A stretch of 64,000 nt of DNA from Phylloscopus collybita. Its lineage: Eukaryota > Chordata > Aves > Passeriformes > Phylloscopidae. Where the stretch lies: the NCBI GenBank assembly GCA_027886175.1, contig JAJNNQ010000013.1, positions 6,219,501 through 6,283,500 of the forward strand. Direction: 5' to 3'. Position 1 is the stretch's first letter; the number at the start of each line of letters is the position of its first letter. The notes below the pieces were generated by a model. That model saw only the letters and a program-made list of their open reading frames with translations, did no database searches and was not told the DNA's origin. Positions 21,950 to 32,625 of this stretch are shown here, piece by piece. A program made the translations under genes and the position numbers.

Positions 21950-24900
21950 TGGAGACCTAGCCGGAGCTGCTGGCTTTAGGTTCAAAGTTGGGGTTTGCTT
22001 GGGGTTACAGGAAAGTAAAACAAAGTTTTTATTTTATTAAAATTAACGTTTATGTCAACAATTTGGTCGATTTTCTTCATATTAAAACTAAACCACGATA
22101 ATAAGCTTTGTGGGCGGGAGGGGGTCCCCAAAAAAATGAAATGCAAGCTCAGGGGGCTCCCCAGAAAAATAAATTCAAGGTCACCTTGAAAAAGATAAGA
22201 TTTGATTCCCTGACAAGCTACAATATTTTAAGTATTTTTAGATATGTTCTTACTAGCCTTGCTAGAAACAAATTACATGAATTGCAACTGCTTTTAAAAG
22301 TTTGAGGTAACCTAAAAATGTTAATGTGAAGTCAAAGGTTATAGTACTGAGAGTACTTTGATACTATTCTATAGTTTATTTTATCTAAAAGCCTTAATGA
22401 TTTTATTCAAAGCTTTTTTTGTTGTAGAAAAGTAATCCAACTTACACCATTCATTCATTCACTGAAAACAATTTAATTCTAAAAAATTAATTATTTTTGC
22501 AGATAATTCAGAGAAGCCTGGTTTATTAAAAAAAACCACATTTTGATTGAAAACAGATTTTTAGCATGCAGAGATATGTATGGTAATGCTTTTAAAACAA
22601 CAACGAAAAATCTCCCTAGGACCCTTTTTCTGCTAGCAGTGGTAATTCCCAAGGACTTTACCATTTTATTCCTAAGTAACTTTGTTAAAACTCCTTAGAG
22701 ACAAGGATTTGAAGACTTTATTTAGTAGCACATCCTTCTTTATTAGCTTCACACAGCTCTAAGAAACTCTTAAAATGTTTTAGTTTTTTTGAGCAACTAT
22801 ATCAAAATGGTTATGGTCAGTGTACTAAGTGGATCTTCTCAAAGAAATTGGCCAGATTGCTAATCTTAAAAAAAATCTCAGCACTTCAGCATTGTTTTTC
22901 AATTAGAATCTGGTTATATTCTTTTTTTAAGTAATCAACCAAGGCCCAAGTTTTGCCAAAGCCAAGACTCACCTACAAACCTTGCAGAAAACTGAGGTGA
23001 AGTTTCAAATCACTTTCTAAGTGGAAAGGTTGGGCCCAAGCAAATAAACCTTAGCACAAGTCCAGCGGATCCTTTGTGCAGCCCATGAACCTGCACATGG
23101 CCATCAGCCAGAATATTAACTGCACTTTTAATGAATACAGCAAGGACCCCAACAGCCCTTATGGACAGAAACACCACATGCCAAAGAGCTCTGGGAGAGC
23201 TATAAGCCTTTACTCCTGATACCAGCATTAGAAAATCCAAAAGGCCAAAACTTCAAGGTTCCTAACTTCAGTAAATGCTTCAAGGTCAAACTCTGCCCTA
23301 AATTCAAACCTACTCAGCTTCACTGGCTTTAGGGAATATTGCCCAAGTGAGAATTTGTATAAAGGGACACCACCAGTATTCAGATTTGGTTAACAGGAAG
23401 GAACATTGCTTCAGAGGTTGCAAGGCTGAACATCTGATCAGTATATTGTTGTTATTATTACTCTCCCAGTCCTACAGAAACCACAAATGGGAAGTAGGCC
23501 ATACGATACAAAGAAGGAACTGGAGAAAGGAAGACAAATCATTTTGAATGGATTCTGTTATTGTAAGAAACACAAGGAATCCTACATAAATTTTCCATGA
23601 TGGTACCATAACTTACATCCCTGGAGGATGTTTCAAGGCAGCATTGACAATAGCGTTACTAAGCAGATACACTACAAAAAGGGAAGGAGAGCAAACATCA
23701 TCTATACTATGAAGCACCCTGCAGTAACTAGATTTCTCCATATCTACACACATTTGCTGTATTTGTTCACAGGTAGAAATGGTTACCAAAAAAATTAAGG
23801 GTTGGATGTAACTTTATAGGTCATACTGAAGTACACACTTAATGTTACCTTCAATACTACGAGGTCTGAATGCAGTGATCAGCTGTAATGTCATCTTTCA
23901 GGTGTACTACACAATTCCCCAGACCGTGTTTGTAAAGAACTACTGCTTTTTCCTGGCAGGTACTTATGCTGTTTTAAGAGCATCACGTGGTGTTTCAGAA
24001 CTGGGTGTCACTACCACAAGAGGTTGCCCCTCTTCTCACTGCCTTACTGCATTAATACAAAAGACCCTTGTATGTCAACATTCTTCTACCTCAAGGTCAC
24101 CTGCTCAGAGCTGTCATCTTCAACCAGAGTCCTATTCTCCAAATTATGTACAATGCAATATCAGTTGCTCTCTTTCTTTAGCTTTCACAACCACATTAAT
24201 ACATTTTCCTGTAGCAGCTTTATAAGGAGCAAGGGGAAATAAGCACGAGAAGAAAGGCAAGACCAGTGTCAAAAGGAATGAGAGAAATCTTTAGAAGAGA
24301 GACATTGGAGTAAAAACAGCTACTGGGAACGTCACGTGCACCCATCACACAACAAACTACTTGGCTGTATTTTGACACCAGCTGTCAAACTGTGACCATG
24401 CTGTTTAACAAATATCAGTCTCATAGGTGTGCAAAGACACCGGGTGACATTTGGAGTAATCTGATACATCATCCTGAAATGACAGACTGTAAAGAACTGA
24501 AAACTATGCTTAGATATTGAGAGGGAGAAAATAAGGGGGTACAAAACACCCTCATTCACTGTCTCCATGTTTCTCCTACATCAAATATCTTTTTTGATAT
24601 TCAGCCCATTTTTCCAGGTCTGCATCACATACATTCCAATTCTTGTGCAATCATAAATTGGCACCCCAAAGGAAGATAAAGCAGCAGTAGATTCATAATG
24701 CAGAATTTAAGGACTAAGCTAGTGCATCAAAGGAATTCCACTGCCATCCCAAGATTCTTGCATGAATAGATGGTTTGTAACATCAGTCCACTGCATCCTT
24801 TCAGAGATATATTGAATGGAAAAGAATGTCATTTACTCCACTGCAGCCTTGCTTTCTCAGACTGAATCCATCAGCTCTATTGATGGCACTTCTTCCTCCC

Positions 24901-27900
24901 ATGCTGTATTCTCTCTCCATTCATTAACGCGATTCTTATGTCAGCTCATCGCCAGTCACACCTTTTATACATCTACATACTGCTTTATTAATTAATTATT
25001 TAAATAAAAATAAATATAACTAAGCTTGAAGGCACAGAAACAAAGGTCATCATTAAAGGGCACAAGCAATAGAGAGGTAGAGGTCACTTGAAAAGTAGGG
25101 CACCCAAATACAGTGGCATAAAGGCAGACAAGGACTTAAACTTGGAATATAAATGTACCATACCATATGAAAAATTCAGTTCAATATCCATATTAACCAC
25201 CAAATTCTGAATAATTACCACCACTATTTTCATGACTCACCAGTAAAAATTACCTAAACATTACAATGTTCAGCTTGATACCATGCCTTCCTTACACAAA
25301 ACAGTACTTACAAAACCTGGGTTGTAACTGCATGATGTAATTTGTAAAGCTGCATGACTCCAGTATCAATCATCATACCAAAGACAGGACTACCTAACCA
25401 AAGGTATTTCAAGGGGTGATTGGTAAGGACATCGGTAATAAGAGGGGGTTGGTAGTTAGAGGAGGTAACGAAGAGTGAACCTCAGAACAAGAGATTTACC
25501 CCAATACATGAAGACAGACAGGTTTCTATGGCTGAAGATTGTGTGAAGGCCAACAGGGCTGATCTGTGATGAATCTAAAGAGCAGATTTTGGAGAACTGT
25601 GCTTCTCTGAGATGGGGATCTGACGTACAGCAGACAAGTAAAGCCAAAGAAAACATGGTGACTGGAGGTCCCATTGAAACAAATTTATTCAAAATTATTC
25701 AAAATTATTACTGGAACAGATCAAGAATAACTATAACATTCTCTAGGTTATTTAAATATAGTCTCATATTCTTCAGCTTAGAGTACCTTAAAAAGGAGAA
25801 TTAAGTTCGAAAGACTAATAGCTCTCACTTCCAAGTTAGAATAATCTTAAGATATTCAGCCACTGAAATATATCAGAAAAAAAAGAAAAAACTCACCTCT
25901 GGAGACAGAACTTTATTACAGAAGTAATAGATAAGTAATCTTGCACAATTAACACTGCCAAAACTTATAGAAGAATTTAGGCTAAAAATGATGGCAGAAA
26001 TTAAGACAACCTTCTATCATATTCATAGTTGATTAGCTAGCAGAGATGAACAGGAAAACAATCAAGTAAGTAAGGATACAGAAATCCAGATGAGTATGTT
26101 AATAAATAGATGGACACAACGGTTTGGGTTGGTTTTGGGTTTGTTTTTTTTTTTGTTGTTGTTGTTTGTTTTTTAATGTAGTAATACTTAAACACAGCAG
26201 CCAGGCAATGAAACACTACAAATTAACCATTCCAAGTACAACTGAGGTGTTGTGGATGATGTTAAAAAAAAAAATCAAACAAATAATAGGGGCAATTTAA
26301 GCAAAAAAAAAAAAAAAAAGGAGGCCTAAAACATGAAATTAGGTGATACAGGGATAAATAAACAAAGTGTAATAGTAAATTATACCAACAGCATTTGTGT
26401 TCTTGAAAGAAACACAGACATGCTAAACTATACTTGTAAAAGGACAAGACAAAATGGAGGAACAGAAAGGACATTATGAATAAAGTACGACCTAAGTTGG
26501 AACTTTTGAGACAGAATAGTTTTATCTGGATATTTCTGAGTCCCTACTACGAAACCAACTGGGTAAGATTTGGATATGAATGATGATTGCTGTAAAAGAA
26601 GTCTTCATACTATCACTAGAAAGTGTATCAATATGAATGGAATTTATTCTCAGATTTAGACTGAAGAACAAATGCTAATAATAGGAGGAGGAAACCCTCA
26701 TTCAAAATGATAGCTGACAGACTTTTTCATAAGATGAATAAATGGTAAAAAGAACACAAGTATAGTTTTATCCACTAGGGAATACATGACAGGAGAGCTA
26801 ATACAAAAACTTGGATATGACGTGGAATTAATTCTATTTAAATTACTCAGAAAGGTAAATGGAATATGTTTACCAGTAAGATTCACAATTCCAAAACAGA
26901 AAACTTTGATATGCTATTAAACCTGGGTGGTCAATTGAAATGGCTAGTCTAATAACCATTGTTTTCTGAAATGCATTTAAAAATAATTGTAAAAGTATCT
27001 GAAGTATAAAGCAAGGCAATGAAAAAAATCTCTCAGTAACTAAGAGAATAATCTCCTCAAAGGAAAAGTCCATAAAGCAGAGTCTGTAGCTTATGTACTA
27101 GGTCTTCAGAATTTAACTACAGTCAATTAGAAAGTTAGGATTCTATCTAGCAGTCAGCAGCTAGACCTGGACCAAACCTAAGTGACTCGCTGCTCTTGAG
27201 CTTTTAAGTTTAGTATATTTGGGCCTTGCTTTGTTAATCTGGAAGTACCTCTTGTCATAAAATGCTATGCTTTGAACTCTGTCCCTGGTTTTGAAGGATA
27301 ACTCATTTTTGTAGAAATTAATCTGTTTCTCCACCTTTGGCACTGGAAATACCAGGTTCTCAGAAGGGACCAGCTCAGACTAGTTTCGAAACAAGTGCAC
27401 CTTGACTGGTTGGAATATAATTAGTGTCTTAAGCATTCCCAAGGATTACATTCAAAGCTTTTGCATTACTCACAGCAATTAAGTTGCACCAAGTAAGTTT
27501 CATAGTTTTAGCTCTAACACTTCTAATTAGTGATTTAAAAACACATGTATTTTACATTGTCTTGGCTTTGCACGTGGCCAGATACATAAAGCATAACATT
27601 TTAGTGCAAACAAAAGCTTTTCAAAAAAACAATCAGTATGCTAAACATAACGCTCAAAGAATTTCTTTTTCCAAATGAACCGAGATACAGTAACTCGACA
27701 TTCCCTTTTAATGAAGCCCCACTGCACCGTGAAAAAATGTGCAGCCTACAGTATCTTAAATGAATCATAATATGGCTTACATCTTTAATGCCTGATCACA
27801 GTGCCAGAGGAGTTCAAAGAGCCCTTACTAAAACCATCAGTAGAATATGCTGGTTGCACAAGCCACTGAAGTGCCTACTTTGTAGCCAGAAGTAATTACG

Positions 27901-28862
27901 TTGCTCTGCTAATCTCCGCTGCAGAAACTCAATCTAACAGACAGAAGATCACATCTATCAGATAAAAGCTCCATGCAAAGCACAGAGGCTGCTGATTTTC
28001 TTGGAAATACACACAGCATTTGTGTATGTGACAGTGCAACATACATGCATTACACCCTTTGGAATAAAAATTGTCAGTGTTGGGAATACATACTGATGAT
28101 AAGGAATAACTCCCTTCCTTCCTCTGCTTGAGAGACTGCAAATCTGCATCTTGAGATCACGCCACATCTGTGAGGTTCCTGACTTTTACAAGCACAGGAA
28201 CCTCAAGTGTAAGAATCCATTATTATGAGGCTGAACACGCAGTTGTCTCTGTGGAGCTCCCTTTTATTCCCCACTCTTCTTAAAATAATGATGGAACGAG
28301 ACAGGATCTTGAACCATCAGCTGAACTAAGCAATACATCTCACTTAAAAGGCTATGAGGTAATGCTGTAGAGCTATAGCAGATCAGTATGAAATATTTCA
28401 GGTAGATAGCATTCATGACTGATAACCATGGGACACAGATGTAATCCTGGAAGCATACACGGTGCTCATGTTTTGGAGTTTCACAGCACTAGATCAAAGT
28501 AAACTAGTGCAACCTGCAACTTTTCATAAAACAAATGACACTGCACTGTCCAAACAATGGCAGACAATCTTACTGAAATGACTGCTATCTACTTTTGAAC
28601 CAGAGAGGGATGAAAGCACGTCCAAGAGAGAAAAAAGCAGGAAAAAAATATAACACCAAGAATTATGTACCTTACTTTTTTCTCATACCCTCAAACAGCC
28701 AAACTACTTGTTACAGCTTATTCAAATGACTCCAAGCCTGAGCTAGAAGGCCTACATTTTATTCAGGTGGTTACTGTTTGGCACACTAAGCAGCCTCAAA
28801 ACATAGAAGCTGCTGCCAGCAAAGTCAGGAAGAAAATTGTCAGTCTTTGTATGACCACAAAA

Positions 28863-28903
<41 letters not shown>

Positions 28904-30555
28904 CACATGCCAATAGCAATTTACAAGAACCTCAAATTGCCAAGTGTGGAAAGTAATTTTGTAACATCAGGATGAAGCAGTTGGAAGAATTTTACATCTC
29001 CTTTTTTAATTTTTCATTGTGGTCATACATTTCACCTTCTTGTGTCTGGGTATTTTTTTTGCTTTTAACCAAAAACCCAATTGTGCGCATTAGCAAGGTG
29101 AAAAGAGTCCAGTCTCTCCCAGAAGCTCCTATTCACAAGAGTATTTGGTCCTCATTAATTTAAACCTCCTTTAAATCACCTCTAGAAAAAACAATTCAGA
29201 ATACCTAGCATTCTAAGTGCCCAGATATAATAAGGAGTAATTATACTACAGCATAAAATACTTAACATTTATTCTGTGCTGTGCACACTAACGTTTGCTT
29301 GCACTCCTTCCATATATGAAGTTCTTCTACCCACTGCAGTGCATCTACCAGCTCACCTCTGTGTAACAATACCAAAGCCATACTCCAGGAACATTTGTGC
29401 ATATGAAAACCAGCAAAACCCTTTTTCTGTCAATATCCTCACGTACAGGATAAGCACTTCCCTCATGGTTACCGTCTGTATTAGCTATACTCACAGAGGC
29501 ATAAGGCAAAAAGAGCCTACTAGCTAAAATTAAACTTACTCTTCTTCCAACAACATGGATATAAGGATATTTTTTTTTTCTTACAGAGAATTAATTGCTC
29601 CATATTCCTGTGTAATGGAACGTTGCTGCAATAACTGCAGGAGTGGATTTGACTATTTATTAGAAAAAAATACCTAATACCTACTACTAAATGTATCACT
29701 TAAACACCTTGGTAAGAAACAAATATCAAGTGAGAATACTTCAACACCCTTCCTTTTTCATGACTGAGCACACTCCCCTTCTATGGAGTAAGAAGTTTTT
29801 ATTTTTAAGACTCAATCTAATTCTTCAGAAACAAGATTCTGAACATTGAAGCATTACGAGGGATGTAATGCTGCATTAAGAGCTGTAATGTATCAAACAC
29901 TTCACCTATCCCACTGTCCATCCAACCTGCTCCAAAGTGCTACTGTTACATCATTACTGTTAATGATCCCTTGCAATCCCCTTAGTTCTATATGTTAAGA
30001 CTGTTAAGGAACAAATATTCTCTCTTTCAGTGTGAGTTCTCTATACATTGCAAGGATTAAAGGCATTTCACTGCCTTTCCTCTGTAATCCGAACTGGACT
30101 GACATTATCTCATACAAGATTCAGGTACTCTATACATTCTAATGTTATATCATTTCTAACACAGAAATTAAACCACAATTCTCAGGAAACAGAAAACAAA
30201 AGCTACTTTCAAGCTAAAGGTACTTTCAAATGCTAACCTTAAGGGACATAACAACCTATACAAACAGGCATATTAGGCAAAAACTCATGCTATTACCAAA
30301 CAGAAGAAAAAAAAAAAATCAGATTATCTACTTTGGGTTTACCACCTTTTTGTTTCAATGGATAATCTTAGGTCCTGTGTTACAAATAACTTCAAAATTA
30401 TAAGGGAAAGGAGATGGTACTTGTAGAAATGGACAGGAGTTAAATTTGTTCTCATATTTCTAAAAGAGTGCTTAGTGAAATCCAAATAATAGAAAAACAA
30501 TTCTCAAATGAATACAGCAAAACAATGGTCACTTTTTTACTTTGCAGACAGTGTG
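21950..30555. other. intron or intergenic sequence between CpG islands
   Basis: About 8.6 kb of AT-rich DNA lies here. If BICRAL starts beside TBCC, as I recall for human, this is BICRAL intron 1; if it starts at 21.5 kb, it is intergenic. Simple T/G runs occur near 26145-26172 and A-runs near 26302-26318. An open frame at 23010-23240 (minus) has no recognisable similarity. I see no gene, RNA or confident mobile element. Confidence 0.5.
28864..28902. repeat. poly(A) tract, 39 bases
   Basis: An uninterrupted A39 run follows an AACAAA context. An A-run of this length can mark the 3' end of a retrocopy on the plus strand. However, the upstream 200 bp show no recognisable gene, and I could not find a target-site duplication matching the sequence after the run. 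It is best treated as a simple repeat of uncertain origin. Confidence 0.95.
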
Positions 30556-30795
30556 CTTAATTTCTGGTTCCTGCTTCAAATTTACTTAAAACACATCTCC
30601 TAATCATAAAAGCCTTTCTTCCCATGTTTCCATATAGGCCTCTGTGGATTGCTAATACAGTCCTCCCTCTGGGACACAGTAATCCCCTGGCACTGCTCCC
30701 ACTGTTCCCACTCTCTTCTGGAACAAAACACTCCAGAAACCAAATAAGCAGCGGGGAAAAAAATCGGTCCCCCTGGCAGCACCTTTGCAGTTTAC

Positions 30796-31200
30796 CTGCA
30801 AGGTTCAGCAGCCTTTTCCTCAGCCACTTCACTGCGGGAGAGGGGAACAGCAGGGAAGGTTTATTAGAACACGGCGGGTACGGAGCTTCCCGAAGGCGCC
30901 GGCCGCGTCAGGCTGCCAGGGGAGCCCATCCGGGCAGGGGCCGGGACCGCCCGGCGCCCCCGGAGCGCGGGGGCGGCTCGGGGCGGCCGGCACGACCCCG
31001 AATGCGCTCGGGAGGGCAGGTGGAGCTCTGGGTTGCGGCCCCTCCATCACCCACCCGGGCCCCGCACCGGGCCGCCCCTTCCCTCGCCCGCCCCGGCCCT
31101 GCCGCCTGCGGGAGTCCCCGCGCCCAGGGCCAGCGGCGACGGGCGCGGCCCAAGAACGACGGGGGATGTGGGTGTAAGCACAGCAGCGGGAAGAAACGGG
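30796..31200 (-). other. BICRAL: candidate BICRAL 5' non-coding exon 1
   Basis: On the minus strand, GC-rich sequence leads into a possible donor TTGCAG|GTAAAC, with the exon edge at 30796, right at the boundary of the TBCC CpG island. In human, as I recall, BICRAL and TBCC are divergent with starts less than about 1 kb apart, so a BICRAL first exon is expected here. The right-hand limit given is only an estimate. The donor is weaker than the one at 21524. Confidence 0.4.
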
Positions 31201-31490
31201 CAGCTCCGCGCGGGCACAGCGGGGGAGCGGGGCGTGGGCTTATTTATATCCCGGGCGCTAATTTGGGAAGCGGGATAACCCGCCCCGCACGGCACCTGCC
31301 GCCAGCACTCACCCCATCCCGCGGAGAGGCGGCGGCCCCTTTAAGACCGCGGGAGACCCCTCCCTCCGGCCCTCCCGCTCTCCCCCGCCGCGCGCTTCCC
31401 GGGCCGCCAATCGGCGGCGGCGACGCAGCCAGGGCTGCGGGCAGCCAATCCGCGCGCCGCTTAGTGACCGCAGGGGAGGCGAGCGGCAAG
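30840..31490. promoter_or_regulatory. TBCC/BICRAL divergent CpG-island promoter
   Basis: CpG-dense sequence begins near 30840 and continues through the TBCC coding region. Two CCAAT boxes (31407-31411 and 31445-31449), spaced 38 bp and in the same orientation, lie 84 and 46 bp upstream of the TBCC ATG, consistent with NF-Y binding. No good TATA box is suitably placed. The layout suits a TATA-less housekeeping promoter driving TBCC rightwards and, by synteny, BICRAL leftwards. Confidence 0.65.
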
Positions 31491-31498
31491 ATGGCGGC
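31487..31498 (+). promoter_or_regulatory. TBCC: TISU / YY1 element over the TBCC start codon
   Basis: The 12-mer CAAGATGGCGGC matches the published TISU consensus SAASATGGCGGC at every position. It is also a YY1 core. TISU combines a core-promoter role with scanning-independent translation from very short leaders. The CCAAT boxes only 46 and 84 bp upstream fit a transcription start very close to the ATG. This supports the chosen start codon. Confidence 0.7.
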
Positions 31499-32519
31499 GC
31501 CGGGAGAGGCGGCGGCCGTGGCGGCTCCCTCACAGACCGAGGTGGCCGTGGGCTCAGCCACCTCCGCCGTGGTGCTGCCGGAGCGGCTGCAGCGGCGGGA
31601 AGCGGAGCGACAGCAGGGCGTGGAGCGGCAAAGACAGAAGAAAGAGGCGCAGGTAGTGAAGGAGGAGCAGAGCGAGTTTTTCTTGGCCACCTTTGCCCGG
31701 GAGCGGGAGGCCGTTGAGGCGCTGCTGGCGGCGGGGACGCTGGAGGAGGCGGCCGCCCGCCTGCAGGCGCTGCAGAAGCTGCTGACGGGCAGCGTGCGGT
31801 TCCTGGCGCCCTACGAGGTGCGGCAGGGACAGGAGACCGTGGCGCGGCTGCAGGGGGACCTGGCGGCGCGGCGGCAGCAGCTGCAGCCCAAGAAGAAATT
31901 CGCCTTCCGCGCCCTCAAGAAAGAAGCGGCTCCGGGCAGCGCCCCACGCCCCGCCGAGCCCGCCCCGGCGGCCCCCGCCGCGCCCGACCTCGGCCTCGCC
32001 GAGGGCGAATCGGGCGGGCCGCCGCTGTGCGGGTTCAGCGGCGCCCAGGACGAGGAGCTGGAGCTCGGCCCGGCGGAGCTGCTGCAGCAGGACGTGCTGC
32101 TGTCGGAGCTGCGCGGCTGCCGGGTGCGGCTCCGCGGCAACCCCAACACGCTGCGGGTGCGCGACTGCCGCGGCTGCACCGTGCTCTGCGGGCCCGTGTC
32201 CACCTCCGTGCTGGTGGACGGCTGCAGCGACTGCCTGCTGGCGCTGGCCTGCCAGCAGCTCCGCACCCACCGCACCCGCGACTGCCGGGTCTACGTGCAA
32301 GTCACCAGCCGGGCCGTAGTCGAGGCCTGCTCTGGGGTCTCCTTCGCCCCCTACTCCTGGAGCTACCCTGGTATCGAGAGAGATTTCGAGTCGTCTGGGC
32401 TGGACAGAAACAGTAACAACTGGAACCTGGTGGATGACTTTGACTGGCTGGCGACTGACAAGCCTTCACCCAACTGGAGCCTGATCCCCGAGCAGGAAAG
32501 GATCACTTGCTGGGACTGA
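31491..32519 (+). CDS. TBCC: tubulin-folding cofactor C, intact single exon
   Basis: The product is 342 aa, close to the 346 aa of human TBCC. Cofactor C acts in the cytosol with cofactors D and E and Arl2, stimulating GTP hydrolysis on beta-tubulin and releasing folded alpha/beta-tubulin dimers. Residues ~30-130 form the N-terminal spectrin-like helical domain (LPERLQRREAERQ and FFLATFARER are recognisable). Residues ~140-185 are a Pro/Ala-rich linker. Residues ~195-342 are the C-CAP/beta-helix domain, with GNPNTLR, LCGPVSTSV and CQQLR. Arg258 in CQQLR corresponds to the arginine finger (Arg262 in human). The C-terminus holds SSGLDR..NNWN and PNWS, ending CWD. The frame stays open 289 codons upstream to 30624, but that part is promoter-like and lacks similarity, so the ATG at 31491 is preferred. 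Confidence 0.97.
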   Translation: MAAPGEAAAVAAPSQTEVAVGSATSAVVLPERLQRREAERQQGVERQRQKKEAQVVKEEQSEFFLATFAREREAVEALLAAGTLEEAAARLQALQKLLTGSVRFLAPYEVRQGQETVARLQGDLAARRQQLQPKKKFAFRALKKEAAPGSAPRPAEPAPAAPAAPDLGLAEGESGGPPLCGFSGAQDEELELGPAELLQQDVLLSELRGCRVRLRGNPNTLRVRDCRGCTVLCGPVSTSVLVDGCSDCLLALACQQLRTHRTRDCRVYVQVTSRAVVEACSGVSFAPYSWSYPGIERDFESSGLDRNSNNWNLVDDFDWLATDKPSPNWSLIPEQERITCWD

Positions 32520-32619
32520 CTGTGGAGGCGGCTCTGCTGTGCAAGAGATCCTCGTGTAAACGCAGTGACCCACAAACTGTGGGTCTTAATCCCCATTATG
32601 TCATTAAGCCCCATATGCC

Positions 32620-32625
32620 ATTAAA
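32620..32625 (+). terminator. TBCC: candidate TBCC poly(A) signal ATTAAA
   Basis: This is the first poly(A) signal variant after the TBCC stop, 101 bp downstream of it. Downstream T/G-rich sequence is only moderate. Later alternatives are AATAAA at 33608-33613 and 34539-34544, so the true 3' UTR may be longer. Confidence 0.35.

Noticed and set aside
21539..21985. Overlapping open frames on both strands in CpG island 2
   Set aside because: Their Arg/Glu/Ser-rich repeats are translations of the GA tract and the GC-rich block, not proteins.
23010..23240. 76-aa minus-strand open frame as a possible small gene
   Set aside because: No recognisable family on either strand and no promoter or splice context; left as unexplained intronic or intergenic sequence.
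28665..28916. Retrocopy or processed pseudogene ending in the A39 run
   Set aside because: The upstream sequence resembles no gene I know, and I found no target-site duplication.
31554..32300. 248-aa minus-strand open frame opposite TBCC
   Set aside because: It is the antisense shadow of the GC-rich TBCC coding sequence; its composition (Gln/Leu/His/Arg) reflects the other strand.
30624..32519. A single 631-aa protein spanning the whole long open frame
   Set aside because: Only the last 342 residues match TBCC. The upstream part is promoter CpG-island sequence with CCAAT boxes and low-complexity translation, and the TISU/Kozak context supports the ATG at 31491.
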